Source: a bacterium
GTDB taxonomy: Bacteria > Bacillota > Clostridia > Oscillospirales > Acutalibacteraceae
NCBI GenBank assembly: GCA_030535285.1
Contig: JAUMXX010000003.1
Location: 1-42,788 of the forward strand
Length of the DNA: 42,788 nt
Direction: 5' to 3'
Each line of letters opens with the position of its first letter. The stretch's first letter is position 1. The position numbers and the translations under genes were made by a program. The notes under the pieces were generated by a model. It was not told where the DNA came from. It did no database searches and saw nothing but the letters and a program-made list of their open reading frames with translations. Below are positions 1-8,103 of this stretch, piece after piece.

Positions 1-2
1 TT

Positions 3-470
3 GTAACCGCCGCTTTAAACTTCACAAAAGCGAGAAGTATGCGTTGGGTCAGTCTGGTTTCAGCTGTTATTTCTGCTGTGTACATGCTTGTTATTGCACT
101 GTCCACACCCAACAAATTCGTTGATACCCGTCCTTTAACTAACGTTACAGGGATTGAGTACACCCCATTCGTTTTAATTACTGCAATTGCTTTATTTGTC
201 TTTGCGGTTATATCGGCTGCTTTTATCTTGGTTGATAACTATGTTTTTGTCAAAGAAAGCAAAAACGATAAAGCATTGGTGATTCCGAAAAGGGTGGTTC
301 GCTTTTTCCGTGAGTATAAAAGCGAAGTCCGAAAAATTGTTTGGCCCGGTCCGAAATCTATTGTTAAAAACACACTTATTGTATTGATTCTATGTGCTAT
401 TTTGGGTGTTTTCATTTGGTTGCTTGACTGGGGTCTGGGTTCACTCATCAACATTATCTTGGATGTTTAG
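3..470 (+). CDS. secE: Preprotein translocase subunit SecE (5' end outside window)
   Basis: SecE is the small membrane clamp of the SecYEG protein channel. The C-terminal half is typical: an amphipathic stretch with FFREYKSEVRKIVWP, then one transmembrane helix (LIVLILCAILGVFIWLL). Unlike the short one-helix SecE of many Gram-positives, two further hydrophobic segments lie in front (about WVSLVSAVISAVYMLVIAL and FVLITAIALFVFAVISAAF), giving three in all, as in E. coli. The frame has no stop back to the left edge. The first ATG visible is at 39, with only a weak purine run before it, so the real start may lie upstream of the window. The gene sits 27 nt before nusG, the usual secE-nusG pairing. 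Identity is sure; the start is not. Confidence 0.93.
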   Translation, partial: VTAALNFTKARSMRWVSLVSAVISAVYMLVIALSTPNKFVDTRPLTNVTGIEYTPFVLITAIALFVFAVISAAFILVDNYVFVKESKNDKALVIPKRVVRFFREYKSEVRKIVWPGPKSIVKNTLIVLILCAILGVFIWLLDWGLGSLINIILDV

Positions 471-497
471 TGTTTCAAATTAATCGGAGGTAGCATA

Positions 498-1025
498 ATG
501 TCTGATCACAGTGAAGCAAAATGGTATGTGGTTCACACATACTCCGGATACGAAAACAAGGTAATGACCGATCTTGAGAAATTGGTTGAAAACCGCGGTA
601 TGCAAGATCTGATTTTGGATATCAAGGTTCCTACCGAGATGGTTACCGAAATCGTTGATAATAAGAAGCGTGAAATCGAAAGAAAAATCTTTCCCGGTTA
701 CGTACTTATTAAGATGATTGTTACTGATGATTCGTGGTACGTTGTCCGCAACACCCGCGGTGTTACAGGTTTTGTAGGACCTAACTCGAAACCCGTACCG
801 CTTACAGAACAGGAAGTTGCGGCATTGGGCGTTGAAAAACGCTCTGTAGAGGTCAACTATAAAGTTGGCGACAATGTTAATATAATTGACGGTCCCCTTG
901 AAACCTTTTCGGGTGTTGTCGATGAGATTGATGTTGAGGCTAACTATGTTCGCGTTGTTATTTCAATGTTTGGAAGAGAAACGCCGGTTGAACTCGAATT
1001 AAACCAGGTAGAACTGGTAGACTAA
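498..1025 (+). CDS. nusG: Transcription termination/antitermination protein NusG
   Basis: NusG binds RNA polymerase and couples elongation to pausing, termination and translation. The 175 residues begin with the NGN domain ([15 protein letters not shown] near residue 9; FPGYVLIKM near 65; [10 protein letters not shown] near 85) and end with a KOW domain ([19 protein letters not shown] near 121). Length and domain order are normal. GGAGGT at 486-491 lies 6 nt before the ATG and fixes the start. It follows secE and precedes the L11/L1 genes, the order found across bacteria. Confidence 0.98.
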   Translation: MSDHSEAKWYVVHTYSGYENKVMTDLEKLVENRGMQDLILDIKVPTEMVTEIVDNKKREIERKIFPGYVLIKMIVTDDSWYVVRNTRGVTGFVGPNSKPVPLTEQEVAALGVEKRSVEVNYKVGDNVNIIDGPLETFSGVVDEIDVEANYVRVVISMFGRETPVELELNQVELVD

Positions 1026-1055
1026 TTACTGTTTAATATGTTTTGACATATTATT

Positions 1056-1135
1056 GCGCCGTTTATACGGTGCTCCGTGGGAGGGGTGCAAATTTTCAGG
1101 CATCCCGCCAGGTGATTTCAAATCACCACTACCAC
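1056..1135 (+). promoter_or_regulatory. Structured leader before rplK (candidate L1/L11 autoregulatory leader)
   Basis: The 133-nt gap before rplK folds densely by eye. There is a 6-bp hairpin (1056-1061 with 1068-1073). A possible three-way junction follows: GTGG 1077-1080 pairs with CCAC 1132-1135 and encloses two hairpins, GGGGTGC 1083-1089 with GCATCCC 1100-1106, and GGTGAT 1111-1116 with ATCACC 1122-1127. Ribosomal protein L1 is known to repress L11-L1 mRNAs by binding such leaders, and clostridial nusG-rplK gaps often carry a GTGGGAGG…ACCACAAG frame like this one. Protein binding is inferred. A TTGACA at 1043-1048 could be a -35, but its -10 (TATACG, 15-bp spacer) is poor. Confidence 0.45.
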
Positions 1136-1158
1136 AAGTATTTTGGAGGTGCAACAAA

Positions 1159-1584
1159 ATGGCTCAAAAAATCACGGGCTATATCAAACTGCAAATTCCC
1201 GCAGGTAAAGCCACTCCGGCTCCGCCTGTAGGACCGGCACTGGGTCAACACGGTGTCAACATCATGGCATTCACTAAGGAATTCAACGAGCGTACAAAAA
1301 ATGATGCAGGTTTAATAATCCCTGTTGTTATTACCGTTTACGCTGACCGTTCCTTCAGCTTTGTCACTAAAACTCCGCCTGCTGCTGTTCTTATCAAGAA
1401 GGCTTGCGGCATTGAGAGTGGTTCGGGTGTTCCGAATAAGACAAAGGTCGCATCAATTACTACAGAGCAAGTCAGAAAAATCGCAGAGCAAAAAATGCCT
1501 GACCTTAACGCTGCTACAATCGAGACCGCTATGTCTATGATTGCCGGCACTGCAAGAAGCATGGGCATAACAGTTGTCGATTAA
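1159..1584 (+). CDS. rplK: 50S ribosomal protein L11
   Basis: L11 binds the GTPase-associated region of 23S rRNA at the base of the L7/L12 stalk. The 141 residues match the family from end to end: [20 protein letters not shown] near residue 14, the FTKEFNERT region, and a C-terminal rRNA-binding domain with [12 protein letters not shown] and AGTARSMGI. The frame stays open 105 nt further upstream, but the start at 1159 is chosen because GGAGGT (1145-1150) lies 8 nt before this ATG and the protein then begins MAQKITGY, as L11 does. It is followed by rplA after 60 nt. Confidence 0.98.
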   Translation: MAQKITGYIKLQIPAGKATPAPPVGPALGQHGVNIMAFTKEFNERTKNDAGLIIPVVITVYADRSFSFVTKTPPAAVLIKKACGIESGSGVPNKTKVASITTEQVRKIAEQKMPDLNAATIETAMSMIAGTARSMGITVVD

Positions 1585-1644
1585 TGCTCCCTCGTGGGAG
1601 GATATATCCGATTAACCACTTATTTGGGAGGTTTTATTTAAATT

Positions 1645-2340
1645 ATGAAACATGGAAAAAAATATGTCGAAAGTGCAAAACTGTTCGATAAGACAAAACT
1701 TTATGATACTGAAGAAGCAATGGGTTTAACCGCTCAGATGAAAACTGCTAAGTTTGACGAGACGGTTGAAATCCACGTTCGCTTAGGCGTTGACTCACGC
1801 CATGCAGATCAACAGGTACGCGGTGCTGTTGTTCTTCCTAACGGAACCGGCAAAACCATTAGAACTCTTGTAATCTGCAAAGAAAACAAAGTAAAAGAGG
1901 CTCAGGATGCAGGTGCCGATTTTGTCGGTGCTGAAGATTTAGTTGAAAAAATCCAAAAGGAAAACTGGTTGGATTTCGATGTTGTCATTGCATCACCCGA
2001 TATGATGGGTCTTGTAGGTAGACTCGGTAAAGTGTTAGGTCCTCGTGGTCTTATGCCCAGTCCTAAGGCCGGAACCGTTACACCCGATATCGCCAAAGCC
2101 GTAACCGAAGCTAAGGCCGGTAAGATCGAATACCGTCTTGACAAAACAAACATCATCCACTGCCCTATTGGAAAAGTATCCTTCGGTGCAACAAAACTGC
2201 AAGAGAATTTAGAAACCCTTATGAATGCAATCGTTAAGGCGAAGCCTGCTTCAGCAAAGGGTCAATACATCAAATCTTGTGTTGTTGCTACAACCATGGG
2301 CCCCGGTATTAAGCTTAATCCCAACAAGTTTGGTGCTTAA
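1645..2340 (+). CDS. rplA: 50S ribosomal protein L1
   Basis: L1 forms the mobile stalk near the ribosomal E site and is also a translational repressor of its own operon in many bacteria. The 231 residues are of normal length and carry the family signatures [14 protein letters not shown] near 67, the glycine-rich [20 protein letters not shown] near 122, and KANIIHC/GKVSFG-type sequence near 165-180. GGGAGGT (1626-1631) stands 13 nt before the ATG, a slightly long spacing. The gene forms a two-gene unit with rplK. A separate promoter and leader follow it, so rplJL can be transcribed alone. Confidence 0.98.
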   Translation: MKHGKKYVESAKLFDKTKLYDTEEAMGLTAQMKTAKFDETVEIHVRLGVDSRHADQQVRGAVVLPNGTGKTIRTLVICKENKVKEAQDAGADFVGAEDLVEKIQKENWLDFDVVIASPDMMGLVGRLGKVLGPRGLMPSPKAGTVTPDIAKAVTEAKAGKIEYRLDKTNIIHCPIGKVSFGATKLQENLETLMNAIVKAKPASAKGQYIKSCVVATTMGPGIKLNPNKFGA

Positions 2341-2363
2341 TTAAAAGATTTTTCAATTTTTTA

Positions 2364-2392
2364 TTGACAAGTTGAATTTTCAGTGTTATTAT
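2364..2392 (+). promoter_or_regulatory. Promoter for rplJL
   Basis: TTGACA at 2364-2369, a 17-bp spacer and TATTAT at 2387-2392 make a near-perfect vegetative (SigA-type) promoter. It lies directly in front of the L10 leader, so transcription would start close to 2400. Confidence 0.8.
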
Positions 2393-2404
2393 TACAAAGT
2401 CGTA

Positions 2405-2520
2405 TTTACCTAAGACAGCAGGTGTTTTTAACATAACGGGTTTCCTACCTGCCGAGGATGCGCTTCAAACTATGTTTTTGTTTGTGCCTGTTCTCATGTC
2501 TTGGGAACAGGCTTTTATTG
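2405..2520 (+). promoter_or_regulatory. L10-type ribosomal protein leader with attenuator hairpin
   Basis: The 5' region before rplJ has the look of the L10 leader RNA: CTAAGACAGCAGGTG around 2410-2424 pairs through GCAGGT (2418-2423) with ACCTGC (2447-2452), followed by CGAGG. It ends in an intrinsic-terminator-like hairpin, GCCTGTTC (2486-2493) with GAACAGGC (2505-2512), then TTTTATT. In this family the L10(L12)4 complex binds the leader and lowers rplJL expression. Here the trailing hairpin suggests control by premature termination. Binding by L10 is inferred from the family. Confidence 0.82.
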
Positions 2521-2536
2521 TTGGAGGTGAATTAAT

Positions 2537-3037
2537 TTGCCAAGCGAGAAAATTTTGGAGATCAAAAAACAACAAGTTGCAGCAATTAAAGAAACTCTCT
2601 CGTCTGCATGCGCCGGTGTAGTTGTTGACTATAAGGGTATTAGTGTTGCTGATGATACTGCTATGCGTAAAGAATTACGTGAGGCAGGCATTAAATACTC
2701 GGTTCTTAAAAATACCCTCATTCATCTTGCAATTGCCGACACTAACCTTAGCGGACTTGATGATGTGCTTTCAGGAACTACCGCTATTGCAACATCAACC
2801 GATGATTATGTTTCTGCAGCAAAGATTCTTTATAAATATGCTGACAAGATTGACAGTTTCTCAATAAAAGGCGGCTTCATGGATGGTGAAATTATTGACG
2901 TTGCCACTATTGAAAGTCTGTCAAAGCTCCCCTCAAGAGAGGTCCTTCTTGCATCTGTTTGCAACGTATTCAACGCACCGATTGCTTCCTTTGCCCGTGC
3001 AATTCAGGCAATTGTTGATAAAGGCGAGGTTGAATAA
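2537..3037 (+). CDS. rplJ: 50S ribosomal protein L10
   Basis: L10 anchors the L7/L12 dimers to 23S rRNA. The 166 residues include the N-terminal rRNA-binding domain (VVDYKGISVADDTAMRKELR near 29, YSVLKNTLIHLA near 54) and a C-terminal helix for L7/L12 dimers (ASFARAIQAIVDKG). The start is TTG at 2537, supported by GGAGGTG at 2523-2529. No better ATG exists and the product then begins PSEKILEIKK, like L10 of other Firmicutes. It comes after the L10 leader and 54 nt before rplL. Confidence 0.97.
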   Translation: MPSEKILEIKKQQVAAIKETLSSACAGVVVDYKGISVADDTAMRKELREAGIKYSVLKNTLIHLAIADTNLSGLDDVLSGTTAIATSTDDYVSAAKILYKYADKIDSFSIKGGFMDGEIIDVATIESLSKLPSREVLLASVCNVFNAPIASFARAIQAIVDKGEVE

Positions 3038-3091
3038 AATTTAATTTAAAACAAATAAACTTATTTTGTAATAATTTGGAGGTATTTTATT

Positions 3092-3463
3092 ATGGCATCA
3101 GAGAAAATTGCAGCTTTAATCGAAGAGATTAAAGTTCTTACAGTTCTTGAGCTTTCTGAGCTCGTTAAAGCAGTAGAAGAAGAGTTTGGCGTATCGGCAG
3201 CAGCTGCTGTCGCAGTAGCCGGTCCTGCAGCAGCTGCAGCTGCAGAAGAAAAGAGCGAGTTTGATGTTGTTCTTGCATCAGCCGGTTCTGAAAAAATTAA
3301 GGTTATTAAGGCTGTTAGAGAAATCACCGGTCTTGGCCTTGCTGAAGCAAAAGCTCTTGTTGACGGCGCTCCCAGCACATTGAAGGAAGCTGTAAGCAAA
3401 GACGACGCTGAAGCTATGAAAGCAAAGCTTTCTGAAGTTGGCGCTACTGTTGAACTTAAGTAA
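3092..3463 (+). CDS. rplL: 50S ribosomal protein L7/L12
   Basis: L7/L12 forms the flexible stalk that recruits translation factors. The 123 residues have an N-terminal dimerisation domain ([30 protein letters not shown]), an Ala-rich hinge at about residues 35-52, and the C-terminal factor-binding domain ([27 protein letters not shown]). GGAGGT lies 11 nt before the ATG. It is the last gene of the ribosomal block: a strong terminator follows within 30 nt. Confidence 0.98.
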   Translation: MASEKIAALIEEIKVLTVLELSELVKAVEEEFGVSAAAAVAVAGPAAAAAAEEKSEFDVVLASAGSEKIKVIKAVREITGLGLAEAKALVDGAPSTLKEAVSKDDAEAMKAKLSEVGATVELK

Positions 3464-3489
3464 TTAAGTTTTAACCTTAAAACTAAAGA

Positions 3490-3531
3490 CACCTGCCTGA
3501 GTATCTTATTAAACTCGGGCAGGTGCTTTTT
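3490..3531 (+). terminator. Rho-independent terminator after rplL
   Basis: CACCTGCCTGAGT (3490-3502) and ACTCGGGCAGGTG (3513-3525) form a 13-bp stem with one G·T pair, followed by CTTTTTATTT. It closes the rplJL unit. Confidence 0.92.
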
Positions 3532-3617
3532 ATTTACAGATTCCCCTACACAACCAAATACCAAACTTATCACCTGGCAAAAACCTTTCTGTTGTATGAA
3601 TTATAATTTCTTTAAAT

Positions 3618-3646
3618 TTGACAATGTTGAATAAAAATGATACTAT
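3618..3646 (+). promoter_or_regulatory. Promoter for the family-2 glycosyltransferase
   Basis: TTGACA (3618-3623), a 17-bp spacer and TACTAT (3641-3646) lie 31 nt before the start codon at 3677. Confidence 0.65.
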
Positions 3647-3676
3647 TATCTAAATTTAAGATAAGGGAAATTTTAT

Positions 3677-4600
3677 ATGATAGATATTCTATTGGCTACA
3701 TATAATGGTGAAAAATATCTAAAACAACAGTTAGACTCTATCCTCGCACAAAATGTTGATTGCTGGCATCTGTATATAAAAGATGACTGCTCTTCAGACT
3801 CAACACTAAGCATTGCTAAATCGTATGAATCAAAATATCCGGATAAAATCACCGTTATTAACTGTGATGTTGCGTCCGGCTCCGCAAAAGCAAATTTTTT
3901 AAGTCTACTTAAATACTCATCCTCCCGGTATATTATGTTTTGCGATCAAGACGATGTTTGGCTGCCGGATAAAATCAGTACTACGCTCAAAGCTATGCAA
4001 GAGAACGAGTCTGACTCTGATCTGCCTATATTAATTCACACCGATCTGACTGTCGTTGACGACCGTTTGAATACGCTTCACAGCAGCTTTATTAAATTCC
4101 AGGGGCTTAATTCCGAAGCAAACACTTTAAACCGACTTTTAGTACAAAATAATGTGACGGGTTGCACCGTTATGATTAATCGTACACTCCTTAATTTCGC
4201 AGCCGATATTGATCCGGATAAAATTCTCATGCACGACTGGTGGTTTGGACTTATTGCATCTGCTTTTGGCAAAATTGTTTTCATTGACAAACCGACAATT
4301 TTGTACAGACAACACTCAAACAACCAACTTGGTGCAGTTAACAACAGAAGTATAAAAGGTTCGTTAAAAATTGTTTTGGCAAGGCTAAACACAAAAAAAC
4401 GTATCAGTGCTACATTTTCACAAGCACAATACTTTTTTGACAAATATGTTTCTCTGCTTAACGACAGCAATCAAAAACTGCTTAAAACCTTTTTAGTGAT
4501 ACAAACAAAGCCTAAATTCAAACGGTTTTTTTATCTGTTGAAACATAAATTTTTAAAGCAGAATTTATTGACTGCTATAGGTCAGTTAATTTTTTGCTGA
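3677..4600 (+). CDS. Family 2 glycosyltransferase, rhamnosyltransferase-like
   Basis: The 307-residue protein has a GT-A fold N-terminus: MIDILLATYNGEKYLKQQLDSI at the start, the nucleotide-sugar pocket KDDCSSDST near residue 36, and the metal-binding DxD as FCDQDDVW near 93. A downstream NVTGCTVMINRTL and MHDWWF (near 170-195) is the pattern of rhamnosyl- and related transferases building surface polysaccharide. The catalytic base is likely in HDWW. No transmembrane segment is obvious, so it probably works on the inner face of the membrane. It has its own promoter and ribosome site (AAGGGA near 3663). The donor is not readable from sequence. The nearby rfbA, on the opposite strand, makes dTDP-rhamnose plausible. 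Confidence 0.85.
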   Translation: MIDILLATYNGEKYLKQQLDSILAQNVDCWHLYIKDDCSSDSTLSIAKSYESKYPDKITVINCDVASGSAKANFLSLLKYSSSRYIMFCDQDDVWLPDKISTTLKAMQENESDSDLPILIHTDLTVVDDRLNTLHSSFIKFQGLNSEANTLNRLLVQNNVTGCTVMINRTLLNFAADIDPDKILMHDWWFGLIASAFGKIVFIDKPTILYRQHSNNQLGAVNNRSIKGSLKIVLARLNTKKRISATFSQAQYFFDKYVSLLNDSNQKLLKTFLVIQTKPKFKRFFYLLKHKFLKQNLLTAIGQLIFC

Positions 4601-4627
4601 TATTTAAATAAAATTAAAAGGGTAATA

Positions 4628-4670
4628 AAAACTGCCGCAAATTCGTAATATGAATTTACGGCAGTTTTAA
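4628..4670. terminator. Bidirectional terminator between the glycosyltransferase and rfbA
   Basis: CTGCCG…CGGCAG with an inner AAATTC…GAATTT stem, flanked by an A run on the left and TTTTAAATT on the right, serves both convergent genes (one at 3677-4600, rfbA on the minus strand). Confidence 0.85.
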
Positions 4671-4682
4671 ATTATAGTTTAA

Positions 4683-5564
4683 TTAATCAAACTTTATTTT
4701 TCCGTTTGCAACATTTCTAAGATGCTCACCATAGGGTGATTTTCCATATTTTGCAGCAGATTCAAGCAATTTTTCCTTGCTTATCCAACCGTTTATGTAT
4801 GCGATCTCTTCAATTGCGGAAATCTTAACACCTTGTCTGCTCTCAACAACCTTTACAAACTCTCCCGCCTCGCTCAACGCATCAACTGTGCCGGTATCAA
4901 GCCATGCAAAACCGCGATCGAGTGTCACAACATCGAGTGAACCGTCCTCTAAATAAAGCTTGTTTAAGTCGGTTATTTCCAATTCTCCTCTTGCCGAGGG
5001 TTTAACTTTTTTTGCCATCTCACATACGCGATTATCATAAAAATAAAGTCCGGTAACACAGTAGTTCGACTTCGGATTTTGGGGTTTCTCCTCAATGGAA
5101 ATTGCCCTTCCGTTCTCGTCAAACTCAACAATTCCAAACCTCTCGGGGTCATTAACATAATAACCGAACACGGTTGCACCATTATCCTTCGCTGCCGCCT
5201 CGGTCAACCTCTTTCTTAAACCATGACCGTAAAAAATGTTATCACCCAAAACCATAGCACAACTATCACCGCCGATAAACTCCTCACCGATCAAAAATGC
5301 CTGCGCAAGTCCATCGGGAGAGGGTTGAACCGCATAGGATAAATTAATACCGTAATTTGACCCGTCACCCAACAACCTCTCAAAGTTAGGAAGATCGACC
5401 GGGGTCGAGATTATTAATATATCCTTAATTCCCGCCAGCATTAATGTCGACAACGGATAATACACCATCGGCTTATCATAAACCGGCAACAGTTGTTTTG
5501 AAGTTACCATCGTAAGAGGATACAATCTTGTGCCGGAACCTCCGGCTAACACAATACCTTTCAT
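4683..5564 (-). CDS. rfbA: Glucose-1-phosphate thymidylyltransferase
   Basis: This enzyme joins dTTP and glucose 1-phosphate to dTDP-glucose, the first step toward dTDP-L-rhamnose. The 293 residues start with the nucleotidyltransferase signature [18 protein letters not shown], then [30 protein letters not shown] near 107, EEKPQNPKS near 160 and [10 protein letters not shown] near 219, all typical of RmlA. Length is normal. A ribosome site AGGTGGGG stands before the ATG. It follows two cyclophilin genes on the same strand (25-nt gap). rfbB, rfbC and rfbD are not beside it, so the rest of the pathway must be elsewhere. Confidence 0.96.
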   Translation of the reverse strand: MKGIVLAGGSGTRLYPLTMVTSKQLLPVYDKPMVYYPLSTLMLAGIKDILIISTPVDLPNFERLLGDGSNYGINLSYAVQPSPDGLAQAFLIGEEFIGGDSCAMVLGDNIFYGHGLRKRLTEAAAKDNGATVFGYYVNDPERFGIVEFDENGRAISIEEKPQNPKSNYCVTGLYFYDNRVCEMAKKVKPSARGELEITDLNKLYLEDGSLDVVTLDRGFAWLDTGTVDALSEAGEFVKVVESRQGVKISAIEEIAYINGWISKEKLLESAAKYGKSPYGEHLRNVANGKIKFD

Positions 5565-5589
5565 TATTACTACCCCACCTTTATATTAT

Positions 5590-6510
5590 TTATTGAAAAT
5601 CATCCTGATTGAAAATGACAATCTCTGCAGAGTTTATAACCACATCTTTATGCGGTTTGTCATTACTATCGGTTGAAACAGACGCTATAGCTTTTACAAC
5701 ATCCATCCCTTTAATAACCTGACCGAATACTGTGTGTCCTCCTGTCTTTCTCCAGGCTCCGTCAAGATTTATATTTCCACCGTTTTTTGCATATAAATCC
5801 CATACCGCAGAAGGCACCTTATTGGAATTAACAATACCATTTTGTGATGCATATTGCTCCCAACCGTTAAGATTCCCATAGCTGCTTTTATATTGATTCT
5901 TAACGTAATCATACACTTCACTGTAATATTGCTTTATTTCACTACCGTTGGCATATTCACTTACACATTGATTTATAAAAAACTGACTGCCGTTTGTATC
6001 TTCGCCCGAATTGGCCATTGAAAGTGCACCGGTGATATTTAAAAGTTTATCTGAAAACTCATCCTCAAAATCACTTCCCCAAATACTCTCTCCGCCGCTT
6101 CCGGTGGCTGTCGGATCACCGCCCTGAATCATAAAATCCTTAATAACTCTATGAAATATATGTCCGTTATAATAACCGTTTTTTATATGTGTTTTAAAAT
6201 TCTCAACAGCCTTCGGTGCCGCCTCAGGAAACAAGCGCAGATAAATATCACCCATGTTTGTTTTCAAAACTGCAATTTCTTCCCCGACTTCAGGCATTTC
6301 TAACTGAAATCCATATTTTTTATCGGAATACGCAGCACTTAACGCTGTATTTTTCTTAGTTGAAGAGTCACTTGTGTCCACCGCTGTATCACTGTTTTTA
6401 CCGGTAGTGTCATTGCCGCTATCCTTACCCTTCGAACCGGTACAGCCTGCCAAACAAAGCACCAAACACAAAACCAAAAGTAAAAATCTGATTCTCTTTG
6501 TGTCCCCCAT
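5590..6510 (-). CDS. Cyclophilin-type peptidyl-prolyl isomerase, lipoprotein
   Basis: Cyclophilins speed cis-trans isomerisation of proline bonds. The protein (306 residues) starts with a lipoprotein signal (hydrophobic core 9-20, lipobox LAGC with Cys23), then a Ser/Thr/Asp-rich linker to about 58, so it should be anchored outside the membrane as a folding aid. The cyclophilin domain (about 78-306) shows [32 protein letters not shown] and [19 protein letters not shown] roughly 70-residue insert rich in Tyr, Asn and Gln (about 183-252) splits the domain before GHTVFGQVIKGMDVV. It starts 2 nt after the stop of the cytoplasmic cyclophilin, with AAAGGAG for a ribosome site. The pair probably arose by duplication. 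Confidence 0.93.
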   Translation of the reverse strand: MGDTKRIRFLLLVLCLVLCLAGCTGSKGKDSGNDTTGKNSDTAVDTSDSSTKKNTALSAAYSDKKYGFQLEMPEVGEEIAVLKTNMGDIYLRLFPEAAPKAVENFKTHIKNGYYNGHIFHRVIKDFMIQGGDPTATGSGGESIWGSDFEDEFSDKLLNITGALSMANSGEDTNGSQFFINQCVSEYANGSEIKQYYSEVYDYVKNQYKSSYGNLNGWEQYASQNGIVNSNKVPSAVWDLYAKNGGNINLDGAWRKTGGHTVFGQVIKGMDVVKAIASVSTDSNDKPHKDVVINSAEIVIFNQDDFQ

Positions 6511-6512
6511 TT

Positions 6513-7112
6513 TTAAAACTCCTTTATATCTATATTTTCAATTATCACATCTTCTACAGGCTTATCCGCTGCGGCAACCTTAACACCGGCAATATTATCA
6601 ACTACATCCATACCCTCAAACACCTGTCCGAAAACAGTGTGGCGAAAATCGAGCCATGGAGTCCCACCAACCGCTTTATAGTCTTCAATTGTTTGAACAG
6701 GAAATCCTTTATCAACCAACTGCTCCATTTGAGCAAGCATATTCTCTGGAACTTGTGTTGCCTGAACAATAAAAAACTGACTTCCGTTTGTGTTGGGCCC
6801 ACTGTTCGCCATAGAAAGCGCGCCACGCAGATTATGCACTGCAGGATCAAATTCATCCTCGAAACTGTTTCCCCATATGCTTTCACCGCCGCAACCGGTT
6901 GCGGTCGGATCACCGCCTTGTATCATAAAATTATTTATAACTCTGTGAAAAATCAATCCGTCATAATAGCCGTTTTTTGCATGGGTAACGAAATTTTCAA
7001 CCGTTTTGGGTGCAAACTGCGGAAATAAACGTATCTTAATTTCACCCATATTAGTTTTCATAATCGCAACCGTATCTCCCCCGACGGGACCTGCTAACTG
7101 TTTGAATTCCAT
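6513..7112 (-). CDS. Cyclophilin-type peptidyl-prolyl isomerase, cytoplasmic
   Basis: This is a single-domain cyclophilin of 199 residues without signal peptide. Visible motifs: [35 protein letters not shown] near 55, [32 protein letters not shown] near 93, and the end of the fold [18 protein letters not shown]. The FHR and QFF residues of the active pocket are kept. It begins the leftward set cyclophilin–cyclophilin lipoprotein–rfbA. AAGGAG stands before the ATG. Its closest relative in the window is the gene just downstream, which adds a lipoprotein anchor and an insert. Confidence 0.94.
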   Translation of the reverse strand: MEFKQLAGPVGGDTVAIMKTNMGEIKIRLFPQFAPKTVENFVTHAKNGYYDGLIFHRVINNFMIQGGDPTATGCGGESIWGNSFEDEFDPAVHNLRGALSMANSGPNTNGSQFFIVQATQVPENMLAQMEQLVDKGFPVQTIEDYKAVGGTPWLDFRHTVFGQVFEGMDVVDNIAGVKVAAADKPVEDVIIENIDIKEF

Positions 7113-7243
7113 TACACTTTTCTCCTTAAAAAAGACTGTAACTATATTTTACAAAATTTTCCCCATTTTAGCAACCACATTTTTATATAATTGAGCATAA
7201 ACCCCTTACTTCATCCATTTAGCGTGCACTTAAATTTTTGTTC

Positions 7244-7272
7244 TTGTAAATTATTCCCTATTGTGCTATTAT
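7244..7272 (+). promoter_or_regulatory. Promoter for nrdR
   Basis: TTGTAA (7244-7249), a 17-bp spacer and TATTAT (7267-7272) precede nrdR; the rest of the 200-nt divergent gap is A/T-rich without another clear site. Confidence 0.65.
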
Positions 7273-7312
7273 TTAATTAGTTAAAAAATATCTCAAAAGG
7301 TGGTAGAAGATT

Positions 7313-7768
7313 TTGAAATGTCCTTTTTGCTCTTTTGAAGAAAGCCGTGTTATCGACTCAAGACCTACTGACGAGGGTGAGCGCATTCGGAGACGCAGGG
7401 AATGTTTGAAATGCCAAAAGAGGTTTACTACCTATGAAATAATCGAAAGCCTTCCCATTATTGTCATAAAGAAAGACAAAACCCGTGAGGTTTTCAGTCG
7501 AGAAAAACTGCTCAATGGGCTTTTACGTGCTTGTCAGAAGCGTCCCGTTTCTATCGATTCGCTCGAACACATGATTGACGAAATTGAGGCAACTATTTAC
7601 AATTCGCTCGACCGTGAAGTTCCCTCTACCAAAATCGGCGAACTTGTTATGGATAAACTCAAAAGCATTGACGAGGTTGCTTATGTTCGCTTTGCAAGTG
7701 TTTACCGTCAGTTTAAAGATATTAATACCTTTATGTCTGAACTAAACAAACTGTTATCAAATAAATAA
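7313..7768 (+). CDS. nrdR: Transcriptional repressor NrdR
   Basis: NrdR is a zinc-ribbon and ATP-cone repressor of ribonucleotide reductase genes; it senses ATP/dATP. The 151 residues carry the zinc ribbon CPFC (3-6) with CLKC (31-34) and the basic patch [12 protein letters not shown], then the ATP-cone ([26 protein letters not shown], near 49-74). The start is TTG at 7313: the family begins MKCPFC and AAAGGTGG lies 8-9 nt upstream. It stands alone, with its own promoter and terminator. No ribonucleotide reductase gene is in the window. Confidence 0.97.
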   Translation: MKCPFCSFEESRVIDSRPTDEGERIRRRRECLKCQKRFTTYEIIESLPIIVIKKDKTREVFSREKLLNGLLRACQKRPVSIDSLEHMIDEIEATIYNSLDREVPSTKIGELVMDKLKSIDEVAYVRFASVYRQFKDINTFMSELNKLLSNK

Positions 7769-7782
7769 CTTAAATTTTAATT

Positions 7783-7828
7783 CGCCCGATAATACTTTTT
7801 AAGTGTATCGGGTGATTTTGTAGTTATA
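7783..7828 (+). terminator. Terminator after nrdR
   Basis: CGCCCGATAATACTT and AAGTGTATCGGGTG form an imperfect stem, followed by ATTTTGT. Confidence 0.7.
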
Positions 7829-7912
7829 CCGATACCTTTATAGTGAATCTAAACGTGTTATTACTAAAAAAACGTTTTTTGTAATAAAAATATTTATTTT
7901 TGGCAAGAATTA

Positions 7913-7921
7913 TGTTATTAT
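7913..7921 (+). promoter_or_regulatory. Extended -10 promoter candidate for the gltX operon
   Basis: TGT followed by TATTAT (7913-7921) makes an extended -10 element. No good -35 stands in front, so confidence is limited. It is placed to give a leader of about 170 nt before gltX. Confidence 0.4.
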
Positions 7922-7940
7922 ATACCAATAGTCTTTCAAG

Positions 7941-8020
7941 GTGGCAAAACTTTAATTTTTAAAACCCGACATATTACAAAACGATATAAAAAGGATCTGA
8001 CTTTGCCACGGTTTTATTTA
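7941..8020 (+). promoter_or_regulatory. Leader of gltX with long-range inverted repeat
   Basis: This non-coding stretch of 335 nt between nrdR and gltX holds, after the terminator and promoter candidate, GTGGCAAA (7941-7948) and its exact complement TTTGCCAC (8002-8009) followed by GGTTTTATTT. The arrangement resembles a terminator arm with a 53-nt loop. I do not recognise a known riboswitch in it. Confidence 0.35.
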
Positions 8021-8103
8021 TCAAATAAAAATCGGATTTTATGCCTACTACAAACCAAATCATATCGGTTTTTACGGTATTTCAACAACTAAGGGGATAT
8101 ATA

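Noticed and set aside
1054-1158. N-terminal extension of the rplK frame
   Set aside because: The frame is open, but it runs over the structured leader, and the ribosome site and family start point to 1159.
3061-3573. Long minus-strand ORF over rplL
   Set aside because: It mirrors the Ala-rich hinge codons of rplL and has no ribosome site.
6498-7028. Plus-strand ORF over the cytoplasmic cyclophilin
   Set aside because: It is antisense to a clear cyclophilin and resembles no known family.
7936-7952. T-box-like sequence AAGGTGGCAA before gltX
   Set aside because: The consensus breaks after GGTGGCA, and there is no room upstream for a T-box stem I between the terminator of nrdR and this point.
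8041-8103. Earlier ATG for gltX
   Set aside because: It lacks a ribosome site and adds 21 residues not typical of GluRS; AAGGGG supports 8104.
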